A DNA stretch of 64,000 bases. It comes from Nonomuraea jabiensis (GTDB lineage Bacteria > Actinomycetota > Actinomycetes > Streptosporangiales > Streptosporangiaceae). The DNA is taken from assembly GCF_014204795.1 (NCBI RefSeq), contig NZ_JACHMB010000001.1, positions 4,836,001-4,900,000 on the forward strand, given 5' to 3'. Below are positions 8,176 to 17,823 of the stretch, in pieces. Position 1 is the first letter of the stretch. Every line of letters begins with the position of its first letter. Below the pieces are notes generated by a model. That model saw only the letters and a list, made by a program, of their open reading frames with translations, was not told the origin of the DNA and made no database searches. The position numbers were made by a program, and so were the translations under genes.

Positions 8176-8187
8176 GCAAGCGCTTGC
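8176..8187. promoter_or_regulatory. LacI-type operator (perfect palindrome) before lacI gene
   Basis: gcaagcgcttgc is a perfect 12-bp palindrome with the central CG typical of LacI/GalR operators. It lies 23 bp upstream of the regulator's ATG at 8211 and points to autoregulation. Confidence 0.7.
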
Positions 8188-8210
8188 GCTGAAGGCCGTA
8201 TAGTTTGCGC

Positions 8211-9212
8211 ATGACGCGACGACTCGCAGAGGTGGCCAAGAAAGTCGGAGTCAGCGAGGCGACGGTGAGCCGCGTGCTCAACGGCAAGCCCGGGGTCTCC
8301 GACGCGACCCGCGAGGCCGTGCTGACCGCTCTCGACGTGCTCGGCTACGAGCGCCCCACCCAGCTGCGCGGCGACCGCGCCCGGCTGGTCGGCCTCGTGC
8401 TCCCCGAGCTGCAGAACCCGATCTTCCCGGCCTTCGCGGAGGTGGTCGGCGGCGCGCTGGCCCAGCAGGGGTTCACCTCCGTGCTGTGCACCCGCACGGT
8501 CGGCGGCGTCTCCGAGGCCGACTACGTGGACCTGCTGCTCCAGCAGCAGGTCAGCGGGGTCGTCTTCGCCGGCGGGTTCTACGCCCAGGCCGACGCCGCG
8601 CACGGGCACTACGAGCTGCTGCACGAGCGCAAGCTGCCGACCGTGCTGGTGAACGCGGCCGTCCAGCACCTCGACTTCCCGCAGGTGTCGTGCGACGACG
8701 CGGTGGCCGCCGAGATGGCCCTGGCCCACCTGCGCGCGCTCGGCCACGAGCGGGTCGGCATGGTGCTCGGGCCGAAGGACCACATGCCGTCGCGGCGCAA
8801 GCTGGAGACCTTCCAGGCTCAGGGCGGGGATCCCGGGCTGGTCGAGCACACGATGTTCTCGCTGGAGGGCGGGCACGCGGCCGCCGCCCGGCTGGTCAGG
8901 CGCGGGGTGACCGGCGTGATCTGCGCCAGCGACCTGCTCGCGCTGGGCACGGTCCGGGCGGCCCGCCGGGCGGGGCTGGCCGTGCCGGGGGACATCTCGG
9001 TCATCGGCTTCGATGACTCCGCCCTGATGAACTGCACCGACCCCCCGCTGACCACGGTCCGCCAGCCGATCGACGCCATGGGCCGGGCCGCCGTGGACCT
9101 GCTGGTCGCGCAGATCGACAAGGCGGTGGTGCCGGCGGACGAGCTGCTGTTCGAGCCCGAGCTCGTGGTCCGCGCCTCCACCGCCCGCGCCCGCGCGGCG
9201 GCCCAGGACTGA
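8211..9212 (+). CDS. LacI family transcriptional regulator of the alpha-glucan locus
   Basis: A 333-residue protein. The N-terminal LacI helix-turn-helix (LAEVAKKVGVSEATVSRVLNGKPGVS, about residues 4-30) is followed by the hinge and a periplasmic-binding-protein-like effector domain ending in the family motif VIGFDDSALMNCTDPPLTTVRQP. I prefer the ATG at 8211 to a TTG two codons upstream because family members begin just before the HTH. It is divergent from the GH87 gene and upstream of the transporter/alpha-glucosidase operon, so it probably senses an imported alpha-gluco-oligosaccharide. A perfect palindrome at 8176-8187 suggests autoregulation. Confidence 0.9.
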   Translation: MTRRLAEVAKKVGVSEATVSRVLNGKPGVSDATREAVLTALDVLGYERPTQLRGDRARLVGLVLPELQNPIFPAFAEVVGGALAQQGFTSVLCTRTVGGVSEADYVDLLLQQQVSGVVFAGGFYAQADAAHGHYELLHERKLPTVLVNAAVQHLDFPQVSCDDAVAAEMALAHLRALGHERVGMVLGPKDHMPSRRKLETFQAQGGDPGLVEHTMFSLEGGHAAAARLVRRGVTGVICASDLLALGTVRAARRAGLAVPGDISVIGFDDSALMNCTDPPLTTVRQPIDAMGRAAVDLLVAQIDKAVVPADELLFEPELVVRASTARARAAAQD

Positions 9213-9330
9213 GACCAGCCTCTTCCGTCTCCCCTTAAAGGGGCCTCGACCCGTGCGCTGGGCCAGGGCTGAGACCAGCCCCTTCCCTCTCCTCTCCAAG
9301 GGACCTCAGCCCGGGCGGTGGGTCAGGGCC
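9211..9330. repeat. Two tandem copies of a 60-bp unit after lacI
   Basis: Units 9211-9270 and 9271-9330 start gagaccagcc and match at about 48 of 60 positions by eye; the last 10 bp before the first unit resemble a further partial copy. The array begins at the lacI stop codon and fills most of the gap before the operon promoter. The first copy holds a small ccccttaaagggg dyad that could help terminate transcription. Confidence 0.7.
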
Positions 9331-9363
9331 GTCGCGACATCGGCTTAACCCAGTCGTTATCTT

Positions 9364-9386
9364 GCAATATCCAGTCGAAATATTGC
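9364..9386. promoter_or_regulatory. Candidate operator of the alpha-glucan regulon (transporter copy)
   Basis: GCAATAT-N9-ATATTGC is a perfect 7+7 inverted repeat whose right arm covers the -35 hexamer of the operon promoter. The 14-mer GTCGAAATATTGCG (9374-9387) and the 10-mer ATCCTATGGT (9402-9411) both recur at the GH87 promoter with the same 14-bp interval between them. Confidence 0.68.
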
Positions 9387-9411
9387 GAACATCCGTCCCC
9401 GATCCTATGGT
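9383..9411 (+). promoter_or_regulatory. Predicted promoter of the binding-protein/permease/alpha-glucosidase operon
   Basis: -35 TTGCGA (9383-9388), 17-bp spacer, -10 TATGGT (9406-9411), 30 bp before the ATG at 9442. It is aligned base for base with the GH87 promoter. Confidence 0.62.
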
Positions 9412-9441
9412 GTGGGCACCTCGCATCAGAAGGGTCAGACC

Positions 9442-10797
9442 ATGCGGAGATCCACTGGGCTCTTGCTCGTATCCGTGCTCGGCCTCTCAGCCACAGCCTG
9501 CGGCTCCGGCAACCCCGCCACCCCGTCAGCCGGCGCGGGCGGCGCCAAGGCCGTGACGATCACGGTGGCCTGCCAGCCCGCCAAGTCCGCGCCGAAGGAG
9601 CGCCAGGCCTGGGACGACGACGTGGCCACGTTCATGAAGGCGCACCCGGGCGTGACGGTCAAGAGCACGGACCAGCAGCCCTGCTTCGACCCCAAGACGT
9701 TCGGCCCCAAGCTGGCCGGCGGCCAGATGGAGACCGTCTTCGTGGTCCCGGTGACGAACTACGACGACGTCATCAGCCAGGGCCAGGCGCTCGACATCAC
9801 GCAGTACACCGGCACCATCAAGAACTGGAACGACCTGCGCCCCGACGTGCGCGAGCTGGTCACCAAGGACGGCAAGGTGTACGGCGTGCCGAACGTCCAC
9901 TACGGCGTCGGCCTGGTCTACAACCGCGCCCTGTTCACCAAGGCCGGCCTCGACCCTGACACCCCGCCCAAGACGTGGGCCGAGGTGCGCGAGGCGGCCA
10001 AGAAGATCGCCGCGCTCGGCCCCGGCTACGTCGGCTACGGCGAGTACTCCGGCGGCAACACCGGCGGCTGGCACTTCACCCAGGCCATCTACGGCCGCGG
10101 CGGCAGCATCCTGACCCCCGACAACAAGAAGGCCGCGTTCAACTCGCCCGAGGGCAAGGCCGTGCTGCAGAACCTGCACGACATGCGCTGGGTCGACAAC
10201 AGCATGGGCAACAAGCTCCTGGTCGGCTGGGAGTCGCTCATGATGGCCATGGGCAGCGGCAAGGTCGGCATGATGCTGGGCGCGCCCGACGTGGTCACCG
10301 ACGTGGTCAACAAGTTCAAGGGCAACGTCGCCGACTACGGCATCACCGGCTTCCCCGAGGCCAAGGCGTCGCTGAGCGGCGGCGAAGCGTTCATGATCAA
10401 CCCGAAGGCCACCCCCGAGGAGGCCAAGGCGGGCCTGGAGTGGATCGACTTCCGCTACAACACCGTCGGCAAGGGCCGCTTCGACTTCGCCCGCGGCAAG
10501 GCCATCGGCAACCCGGTCGGCGTGCCCGACAACGCCGTCTACGGCGACTCGGCGACGGGCAAGGCCATCCAGGCCGACCGCGAGAAGAACGCCTCGCTGC
10601 CGGTCACGAACTACGCGCCGTACGTGCAGGCCGCCGCGACGATCCCGCCGAAGGCCGAGCCGGTGCACGCGCAGGAGCTGTACGCCATCCTCGACGTGGT
10701 CATGTCGGGCGTGCTGAGCCGTAAGGACGCCAGTGTCGACCAGCTCCTGGCGGACGCCGAGACCAAGGCGAACTCCATGCTGGCGGCCAAGGGCTGA
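9442..10797 (+). CDS. Sugar ABC transporter substrate-binding lipoprotein
   Basis: A 451-residue lipoprotein. The ATG at 9442 (GAAGGG about 8 nt upstream) gives an N-terminus MRRSTGLLLVSVLGLSATACGSG with a lipobox ending in Cys20. The rest is a cluster-B (family 1) solute-binding fold: TPDNKKAAFNSPEGKAVLQNL and the hinge-region GEAFMINPKA segment are characteristic of malto- or oligosaccharide-binding proteins. It heads the operon SBP, permease, permease, GH13 alpha-glucosidase. Together with the secreted GH87 enzyme this suggests capture of alpha-1,3-linked (nigero-type) oligosaccharides, although the ligand is inferred from context only. Confidence 0.9.
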   Translation: MRRSTGLLLVSVLGLSATACGSGNPATPSAGAGGAKAVTITVACQPAKSAPKERQAWDDDVATFMKAHPGVTVKSTDQQPCFDPKTFGPKLAGGQMETVFVVPVTNYDDVISQGQALDITQYTGTIKNWNDLRPDVRELVTKDGKVYGVPNVHYGVGLVYNRALFTKAGLDPDTPPKTWAEVREAAKKIAALGPGYVGYGEYSGGNTGGWHFTQAIYGRGGSILTPDNKKAAFNSPEGKAVLQNLHDMRWVDNSMGNKLLVGWESLMMAMGSGKVGMMLGAPDVVTDVVNKFKGNVADYGITGFPEAKASLSGGEAFMINPKATPEEAKAGLEWIDFRYNTVGKGRFDFARGKAIGNPVGVPDNAVYGDSATGKAIQADREKNASLPVTNYAPYVQAAATIPPKAEPVHAQELYAILDVVMSGVLSRKDASVDQLLADAETKANSMLAAKG

Positions 10798-10802
10798 CCT
10801 CG

Positions 10803-11669
10803 ATGGGAATCTTGAGGCGCAACCTGACGGCCTACGGGTTCCTCTGCGCGGCCCTGTTCTGTTTCGCGGTGTTCGCCTGGTATCCGATGGTCAGGGAGTT
10901 CATTCTGAGCTTCCAGAAGACCGACCTGATCAACCCGCCCACCTGGGTGGGGCTGGACAACTTCAAGGCGGCGGTCCAGGACCCGGCCTTCGGCGAGGCC
11001 TGGCTGAACACCGTGGAGTTCACGCTGCTCGCGCTGCTGTGCGGCTACGCCGTGCCGTTCGTCGTCGCGCTCGTCCTCAACGAGCTGCGCCACGCCCGGG
11101 CCTACCTGCGGTTCGTCGTCTACCTGCCGGTCATGCTGCCGCCGATCGTGGCGGTGCTGCTGTTCCGGTGGTTCTACGATCCGGGGCCCGGGCTGTTCAA
11201 CCAGGTCCTGGACTTCTTCCACCTGCCGCCGCTGGCCTGGCTGGACTCGTCGTCGACCGCCCTGATCTCCCTGGTCCTCGTCTCGACCTGGATGAACATG
11301 GGCAGCGCGACGCTGATCTACCTGGCGGCGCTGCAGAACATCCCGCCCGAGCTGTACGAGGCCGCCGAGCTCGACGGGGCCGGGATCTTCAAGCGGATCA
11401 GGCACGTCACGATCCCGCAGACCCGGCTGATCCTGCTGCTCATGCTGATGCTGCAGATCGTGGCGACCATGCAGGTGTTCATCGAGCCGTACATGCTGAC
11501 CGGCGGCGGCCCGGAGAACGCGACCGTGAGCGTCGCGTACCTGATGTACCAGTTCGCGTTCTCGCAGATGAACTACGGCCAGGCGGGCGCGCTGGGCATG
11601 CTGCTCATGCTCGTGCTCCTCGTCTTCGCGGCCTTCCAGCTCAGGACGACCCGTGAGGACAAAGCATGA
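10803..11669 (+). CDS. Sugar ABC transporter permease (MalF type)
   Basis: A 288-residue six-helix membrane protein. The binding-protein-dependent permease signature is the cytoplasmic EAA loop, ELYEAAELDGAGIFKRIRHVTIPQ (about residues 185-208), which docks on the ATPase. It begins 5 bp after the binding-protein gene and overlaps the next permease by ATGA, so the genes are translationally coupled. No ATP-binding subunit is encoded nearby; in streptomycetes such CUT1 importers share the MsiK ATPase. Confidence 0.93.
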   Translation: MGILRRNLTAYGFLCAALFCFAVFAWYPMVREFILSFQKTDLINPPTWVGLDNFKAAVQDPAFGEAWLNTVEFTLLALLCGYAVPFVVALVLNELRHARAYLRFVVYLPVMLPPIVAVLLFRWFYDPGPGLFNQVLDFFHLPPLAWLDSSSTALISLVLVSTWMNMGSATLIYLAALQNIPPELYEAAELDGAGIFKRIRHVTIPQTRLILLLMLMLQIVATMQVFIEPYMLTGGGPENATVSVAYLMYQFAFSQMNYGQAGALGMLLMLVLLVFAAFQLRTTREDKA

Positions 11670-12715
11670 TCGCCCGTGAGGGAGCGCCGTCGCCTGGACT
11701 GAGGAGCGGCGGGAGCGAAGCGACCAGAGTGACGAGGGAAGGCGACGGCTCCACGGCGACCGAGCCGCCTCCACGGAGTGGAGGCGACAAGCAGAGCGCG
11801 CGTACCACTACCGGACGGCGACGCGGTACGAAGAGAGCACCCAAGCCGATCCAGGTGCAGTTCCGCACGATCGTCTCGCCGCACCAGCTCAACAGCAGGT
11901 GGGGCCGGCGGATCTACTGGCTGGTCCTGATCGCCGTCGTCGTGGTCTTCACGCTGGCCTTCGTCTTCCCGCTCTACTGGATGATCACCGGCGCCATGAA
12001 GACGCCGGAGGAGATCGCCCAGATGCCGCCGTCGCTCGTCCCGGCCGACCCGACGCTGGAGGCGTTCTTCGAGGCGTGGGACCTGTTCGACATCGGCACG
12101 CTGCTGGCCAACACCGCGTACTACGCGCTGGGCGCGTGGCTGTTCTCCATGGCGGTGGACGTCACGGCGGCGTACGCGCTGTCGAAGCTGCGGCCGATGT
12201 TCGGCAACGTGATCCTCGGGGCGATGCTGGCCACGCTGATGATCCCGCCCATGGTCATCCTCATCCCGCTCTACGTCACGATCGTGGACCTGGGGCTGCT
12301 CAACAACGCCTGGGGCCTGTGGTTCCCGGCGGCGGCGAACGGCTTCAACATCTTCCTGCTCAAGCGGTTCTTCGACTCGATCCCGCGGGAGCTGATCGAG
12401 GCGGCGCAGATCGACGGCGCGGGCCCGCTGCGGGTGCTCTGGTCGGTCGTGCTGCCGGTCTCCAGGCCGATCCTGGGCGTGGTCTCCATCTTCACGATCG
12501 TCACCGCGTTCAAGGACTTCGTCCTGCCGCTGCTGGTCATGACCGACAGCGAGAAGATGACGATCAGCGTGGGCCTGTCGCAGACGGCGGGCGCGGTGAC
12601 CCAGAACCAGATCATGGGCGGTCTGGTCATCGCGAGCATTCCCATGATCATCGTCTTCTTCGTCTTCCAACGACACATCATGGCGGGGCTCACCGCCGGA
12701 AGCATCAAGGGATAA
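11666..12715 (+). CDS. Sugar ABC transporter permease (MalG type) with repeat-derived N-terminal extension
   Basis: A 349-residue protein, some 60 residues longer than usual MalG-type permeases. The permease core starts near residue 60 (VQFRTIVSPHQL, first helix about 80-100) and carries the EAA loop ELIEAAQIDGAGPLRVLWSVVLPV. Most of residues 5-50 are a low-complexity cytosolic extension, and residues 7-28 (APSPGLRSGG and following) are encoded by a 67-bp terminal-inverted-repeat element that recurs at 43462-43528 in another gene. The start overlaps the previous gene by 4 bp (ATGA), which supports it. A later start could remove the extension, but no better start was seen. Confidence 0.88.
   Translation: MIAREGAPSPGLRSGGSEATRVTREGDGSTATEPPPRSGGDKQSARTTTGRRRGTKRAPKPIQVQFRTIVSPHQLNSRWGRRIYWLVLIAVVVVFTLAFVFPLYWMITGAMKTPEEIAQMPPSLVPADPTLEAFFEAWDLFDIGTLLANTAYYALGAWLFSMAVDVTAAYALSKLRPMFGNVILGAMLATLMIPPMVILIPLYVTIVDLGLLNNAWGLWFPAAANGFNIFLLKRFFDSIPRELIEAAQIDGAGPLRVLWSVVLPVSRPILGVVSIFTIVTAFKDFVLPLLVMTDSEKMTISVGLSQTAGAVTQNQIMGGLVIASIPMIIVFFVFQRHIMAGLTAGSIKG
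11682..11748 (+). repeat. 67-bp TIR element, copy A, inside a permease gene
   Basis: It matches the reverse complement of 43462-43528 at 64 of 67 positions. The outer part carries the inverted repeats ccgtcgcc (11687-11694) and ggcgacgg (11741-11748), giving a potential hairpin. Weaker similarity continues to about 11768. It lies wholly inside the permease coding region and is read as APSPGLRSGGSEATR and on through TREGDG without interrupting the frame. Confidence 0.88.
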
Positions 12716-12719
12716 GCGC

Positions 12720-14234
<1,515 letters not shown>

Positions 14235-15665
14235 CCGGAGCGCGACCAGCCCGGCGGCGGCCAGCGCGAGGCACAGCCACGCGAACCAGTCGCCGAACCG
14301 GGCGTACACGGTGGGCCCGGGGCCCGAGGGCACGTCGGCGAAGGCCATGACGAACGGCTTCCGCGTGCCCTCGGTGTCCCGCTCGGCCAGCACCCGGCCC
14401 CACGGGTCCGAGATCGTCGGGGTGCCCCACTGCGCCGCCCAGGCCACCGAGAGCCCGGTCTCCACCCCGCGCAGCAGCCCCATCCGGCTGTGCTGCCGCC
14501 CGTTGCCGAACTCGTCGGCGGCCGGCACCGCCATCAGGCGCGCCCCGGCGCGGGCGTAGTCGCGGATCGGCGCGGGGAAGTTGAGGTCCATGCAGTTGGC
14601 CAGGCCGACGTGGTCGCCCGCGAAGACGAGCTCGTCGCCGTGCCGGAACGGCTCCCCGGGCGCGAAGTGCCACTTCGCGTAGTAGACCGGCGCGGATCCG
14701 TCGGCCGGGAGGTCCACCGAGTAGTTGTACTTGGTCCGCGGGGTCGTGTGGACGACCCCGATCACCACGTCCACGTTCCGATCGCGGGCGACCTCGCGAA
14801 GCGGCGCGAGCGCCGGGCCCAGGCTCGCCTCGTCGGTGCCCAGCGTGCCCTCGGGCAGCACCACCGTGCCGGTGCCCGGGGGCAGCCCGGCGATCTCCTT
14901 CACATACTCCTGGACCAGTGCCTTTCCGCCGGGGCTCGCCGCGTCGGGCGCCCACTGGTAGCGGGTGGCCGACAGCACCGCCACCTGCCGCCAGGCGGTC
15001 GAGTCCGCGCCGGCCAGCCGCACGGCCCCGAAGACGAGCACGAGCAGGCACGCCGCCGCCCCCACCACGCCGGTACGCAGCCACGCCGCCGCGGCCGCCC
15101 CCGGCCACAGCATCGCCGCCAGGGTGGCCGGCGCCAGCATCACCACGTACTCCACGCCCCAGGCGCCGGTCACCGAGGCGATCTGGATCACGGCGGGCAC
15201 GTCGGCCACCGAGGTGGCGAGGGGCCAGATGATGCCCGTCGGGTTGGCCAGCACGGTCAGGTACATGGACCCCACCCACAGGGCAGGCGGCGCGCAGGCG
15301 GCGAGCAGCAGCAGCCCGCGCCGGGCGAGCGCCCTGAAGAGGCAGACCGCCAGCCCGAACAGCAGCGAGCAGCCGACGATGATGCCGATCCCGATGGGCC
15401 GCGGCACCGACGGGGTGCGCAGGAAGAATTCGAGCTGGTTCGTCATTCCCAGCAGGAACGCCAGGAACGCGGCGAGGAACGTCGCCCGGCCGCTCGCCCG
15501 CGGCGCCAGGAGCAGCATCGGCAGCGGTGCGAGCCAGGTCAGCGCCGGGATCGGCGCGAAACCCGTACCGAAATAGAAAAGCACAGCGGATAAGAGCGGC
15601 GCGGCGATCCTGAGCAGCATGTTTACACCGTAAACAGGAAGGTATACGGCGTCAACATAAGCCGA

Positions 15666-16538
15666 TCAGGTGGGGCACATGCACGTGACGAACATGTTCA
15701 CCAGCGTCCGCACGGCCTCCCGCCGGTCGTCGCGCCGCCAGACGACGGCCAGCCTGCTCGGCGGCAGCCCCGCCACGGGCCGGCTGACCACGTCGTCGCG
15801 CCGGTAGAGCTCGGCGTTCCCGGCCGAGACCAGCACCACGGCCCGCCCGGACGCGACCAGCTCCAACGCCTCCTCGGCCGTCTCCGCCTCCGCCCCCACC
15901 ACGGCGGGCGCCGGACGCTGGTCGTTGGCCAGCCAGAAGTCCCGCATGGGACCGGCGGAGACCGGCATCGCCACGAACGTCTCCCCGGCCAGGTCGGCGA
16001 GCGTGACCTCGGAGCGGGCGGCCAGCGGATGGGCGGCGGGCAGCGCGACCCAGCGCTCCTCCGTGCTGACCACCGTCCAGTCGTAGTCGTGGCCGGGCAT
16101 GGGCAGCCACGCGACGGCCACGTCGACCTGGCCGTCGCCCAGTCCCACGGTGGGGTCGCTCCACGGCACCTGCCGGAAGCGCAGGCGCCAGCAGGGCAGC
16201 GCGCCCGAGATGGACGGCACGAGCCCGCGCCCGATCCGCGTCTGGAACCCGACGACCAGCGTCCGCTCCGCACGCGCGGCGGCCACCGCCCGCTGCGCTC
16301 CCTCCCACTGCTCGATGATCCGCCGGGCCTCGGGCAGCAGCGCCGCCCCCGCCGCCGTCAACGCCACGGTACGGCGGTCGCGCTCGAACAGCTTGGCCCG
16401 CAGCGACAGCTCCAGCTGCCTGATCTGCCTGCTCAGCGAGGGCTGCGAGATGAAGAGCCGCTCGGCCGCCGCCCGCGTGAAGCTCAGCTCTTCGGCGACC
16501 GCCACGAAATACCTGAGATCCCGAATGTGGGTATCCAT
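15666..16538 (-). CDS. LysR family transcriptional regulator
   Basis: A 290-residue protein. The N-terminal winged HTH (LRYFVAVAEELSFTRAAAERLFISQPSLSRQIRQLE, residues 8-43) is the LysR signature, followed by a type 2 periplasmic-binding-like effector domain. It is transcribed divergently from the SDR gene at 16592 with 53 bp between starts, the classic LysR arrangement, so it probably controls that SDR gene and itself. Inducer unknown. Confidence 0.92.
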   Translation of the reverse strand: MDTHIRDLRYFVAVAEELSFTRAAAERLFISQPSLSRQIRQLELSLRAKLFERDRRTVALTAAGAALLPEARRIIEQWEGAQRAVAAARAERTLVVGFQTRIGRGLVPSISGALPCWRLRFRQVPWSDPTVGLGDGQVDVAVAWLPMPGHDYDWTVVSTEERWVALPAAHPLAARSEVTLADLAGETFVAMPVSAGPMRDFWLANDQRPAPAVVGAEAETAEEALELVASGRAVVLVSAGNAELYRRDDVVSRPVAGLPPSRLAVVWRRDDRREAVRTLVNMFVTCMCPT

Positions 16539-16591
16539 AGCAAAAAGCTATAACAGCCGGTCTTGGACGGGCAGGGAAACCGGCCTCCACG

Positions 16592-17374
16592 ATGGAGTGC
16601 ATGAGAGATTTGTCAGGAAAGACGGCATTGGTTACCGGAGCTTCGCGGGGAATCGGGCGGGCCATCGCCGAGCGCCTGGCCGCCGACGGGGCCCGGGTGA
16701 TCGTCCACTACGCCAGCAACGACGACCTGGCCAAGGAGACGGTGGCCGCAATCGAGGGCGCGGGCGGGCAGGCGTACGCGGTGAAGGCGGCCTTCGAGGA
16801 CGGCGTGGACGCGCTGTTCGAGGGCATCCAGGGGGAGCGGCTGGACATCCTGGTCAACAACGCCGCCATCCTCGCCGGGGTGCTGGGCACGGTGAGCGAG
16901 GAGCAGTTCGACCGGGTCTTCGCCGTGAACGTGCGGGCGCCGTACTTCATCATCGAACGCGCCCTCCCGCTCCTGAACGACGGCGGCCGGATCATCAACA
17001 TCTCCTCGGCCGTCGTCCGCATCGCCCTCCCGGACCTCGTCTACTCGATGACCAAGGGCGCCCTGGACACGCTGGGCTTCAGCCTGGCGCCCCTGCTCGG
17101 CGACCGGAACATCACCGTGAACACCGTCTCCCCGGGCGTCACGGAGACGGACATGAACGCCTGGCTCCGCGCGGACGACGGCACCGCCGAGCGCGCGGTC
17201 ACCGAGGTGACCGCGCTGGGCCGCATCGGCCGCCCGCAGGACATCGCGGACGCCGTGGCGCTGCTCGCCAGCGAGGAGGCCCGGTGGATCACCGGGCACG
17301 TCCTGGACGTCACCGGCGGCTACTTCCTCGGCCCGCGCGGCGGCGTGGGGCAGGTCCCGGCAGAGGCGGTCTAG
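16592..17374 (+). CDS. SDR family oxidoreductase, likely LysR-regulated
   Basis: A 260-residue classical short-chain dehydrogenase: TGASRGIG nucleotide-binding motif, NNAAIL, the catalytic Ser in ISSAVV and YSMTK catalytic Tyr/Lys, ending in ITGHVLDVTGGYFLGP. It is a cytosolic NAD(P)-dependent enzyme of unknown substrate. ATG at 16592 and 16601 are both possible; the GGAG at 16594-16597 is rather close to the latter. The stop codon lies in the first unit of a 13-bp tandem repeat. Confidence 0.9.
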   Translation: MECMRDLSGKTALVTGASRGIGRAIAERLAADGARVIVHYASNDDLAKETVAAIEGAGGQAYAVKAAFEDGVDALFEGIQGERLDILVNNAAILAGVLGTVSEEQFDRVFAVNVRAPYFIIERALPLLNDGGRIINISSAVVRIALPDLVYSMTKGALDTLGFSLAPLLGDRNITVNTVSPGVTETDMNAWLRADDGTAERAVTEVTALGRIGRPQDIADAVALLASEEARWITGHVLDVTGGYFLGPRGGVGQVPAEAV

Positions 17375-17429
17375 CGGGGCGGTCTAGCGGGGCGGTCTAG
17401 CGGGGCGGTCTAGCGGGGCGGTCTAGCGG
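17365..17429. repeat. Five tandem copies of a 13-bp unit holding CTAG
   Basis: ggcggtctagcgg repeated five times without a mismatch. Each unit has CTAG, giving a TAG stop on both strands, and because 13 is not a multiple of three the array stops all six frames. The SDR stop (17372-17374) is in unit 1, and the stop of the convergent phosphotransferase remnant (17410-17412) is in unit 4. Confidence 0.93.
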
Positions 17430-17823
17430 GTGGCGCCGCTGGGGCGTTCCAGAGCAGCCCGGCGGGGGCGGCGAGCAGGTTGCCGGGATGCGCGTCCCCG
17501 TGGACGGCCTGCGCCGTGCGGCCGGCCAGCCGTTCGGCCAGGTCCGCGTGCGCGTCCCGCAGCCGCGCCAGCACGCCGGGCGGGACCTCTCCGTCGAGCA
17601 GCTCCAGCAGCCGCAGCGGCTCGTCGAGCACCGGCCCGAGATAGGGCAGCTCGCCGGGGAACCCCCGCATCGCCTCGTGCAGCTCGGCGAGCGCCCGCCC
17701 GGCGGTCATGAGCGCCGGGCACAGGTGGACCCGGAGGTTGAACGAGTCGTTGAGGACCACCGGATCCACGACCCGGATGCCGTGCTCCCCGGCCAGGCAG
17801 ACGGCGGCCACGGCGGGGGTCAT
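17410..17823 (-). pseudogene. Remnant of an APH-type phosphotransferase gene
   Basis: A 137-codon open frame with pieces of an aminoglycoside-phosphotransferase-fold protein. The N-terminal piece (EHGIRVVDPVVLNDSFNLRVHL) jumps directly to the mid-protein helix (ALAELHEAM), and the Brenner motif HGDAHPGNLLAA is present. The catalytic Asp region that should follow (usually a DxE/DWE metal-binding motif some 20 residues on) is missing: the frame runs into Pro/Ala-rich sequence and stops in a 13-bp repeat. Intact members have roughly 250-330 residues. It therefore seems to have lost most of the N-lobe and the C-terminus. The ATG abuts the stop of the LacI gene upstream. Confidence 0.65.
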
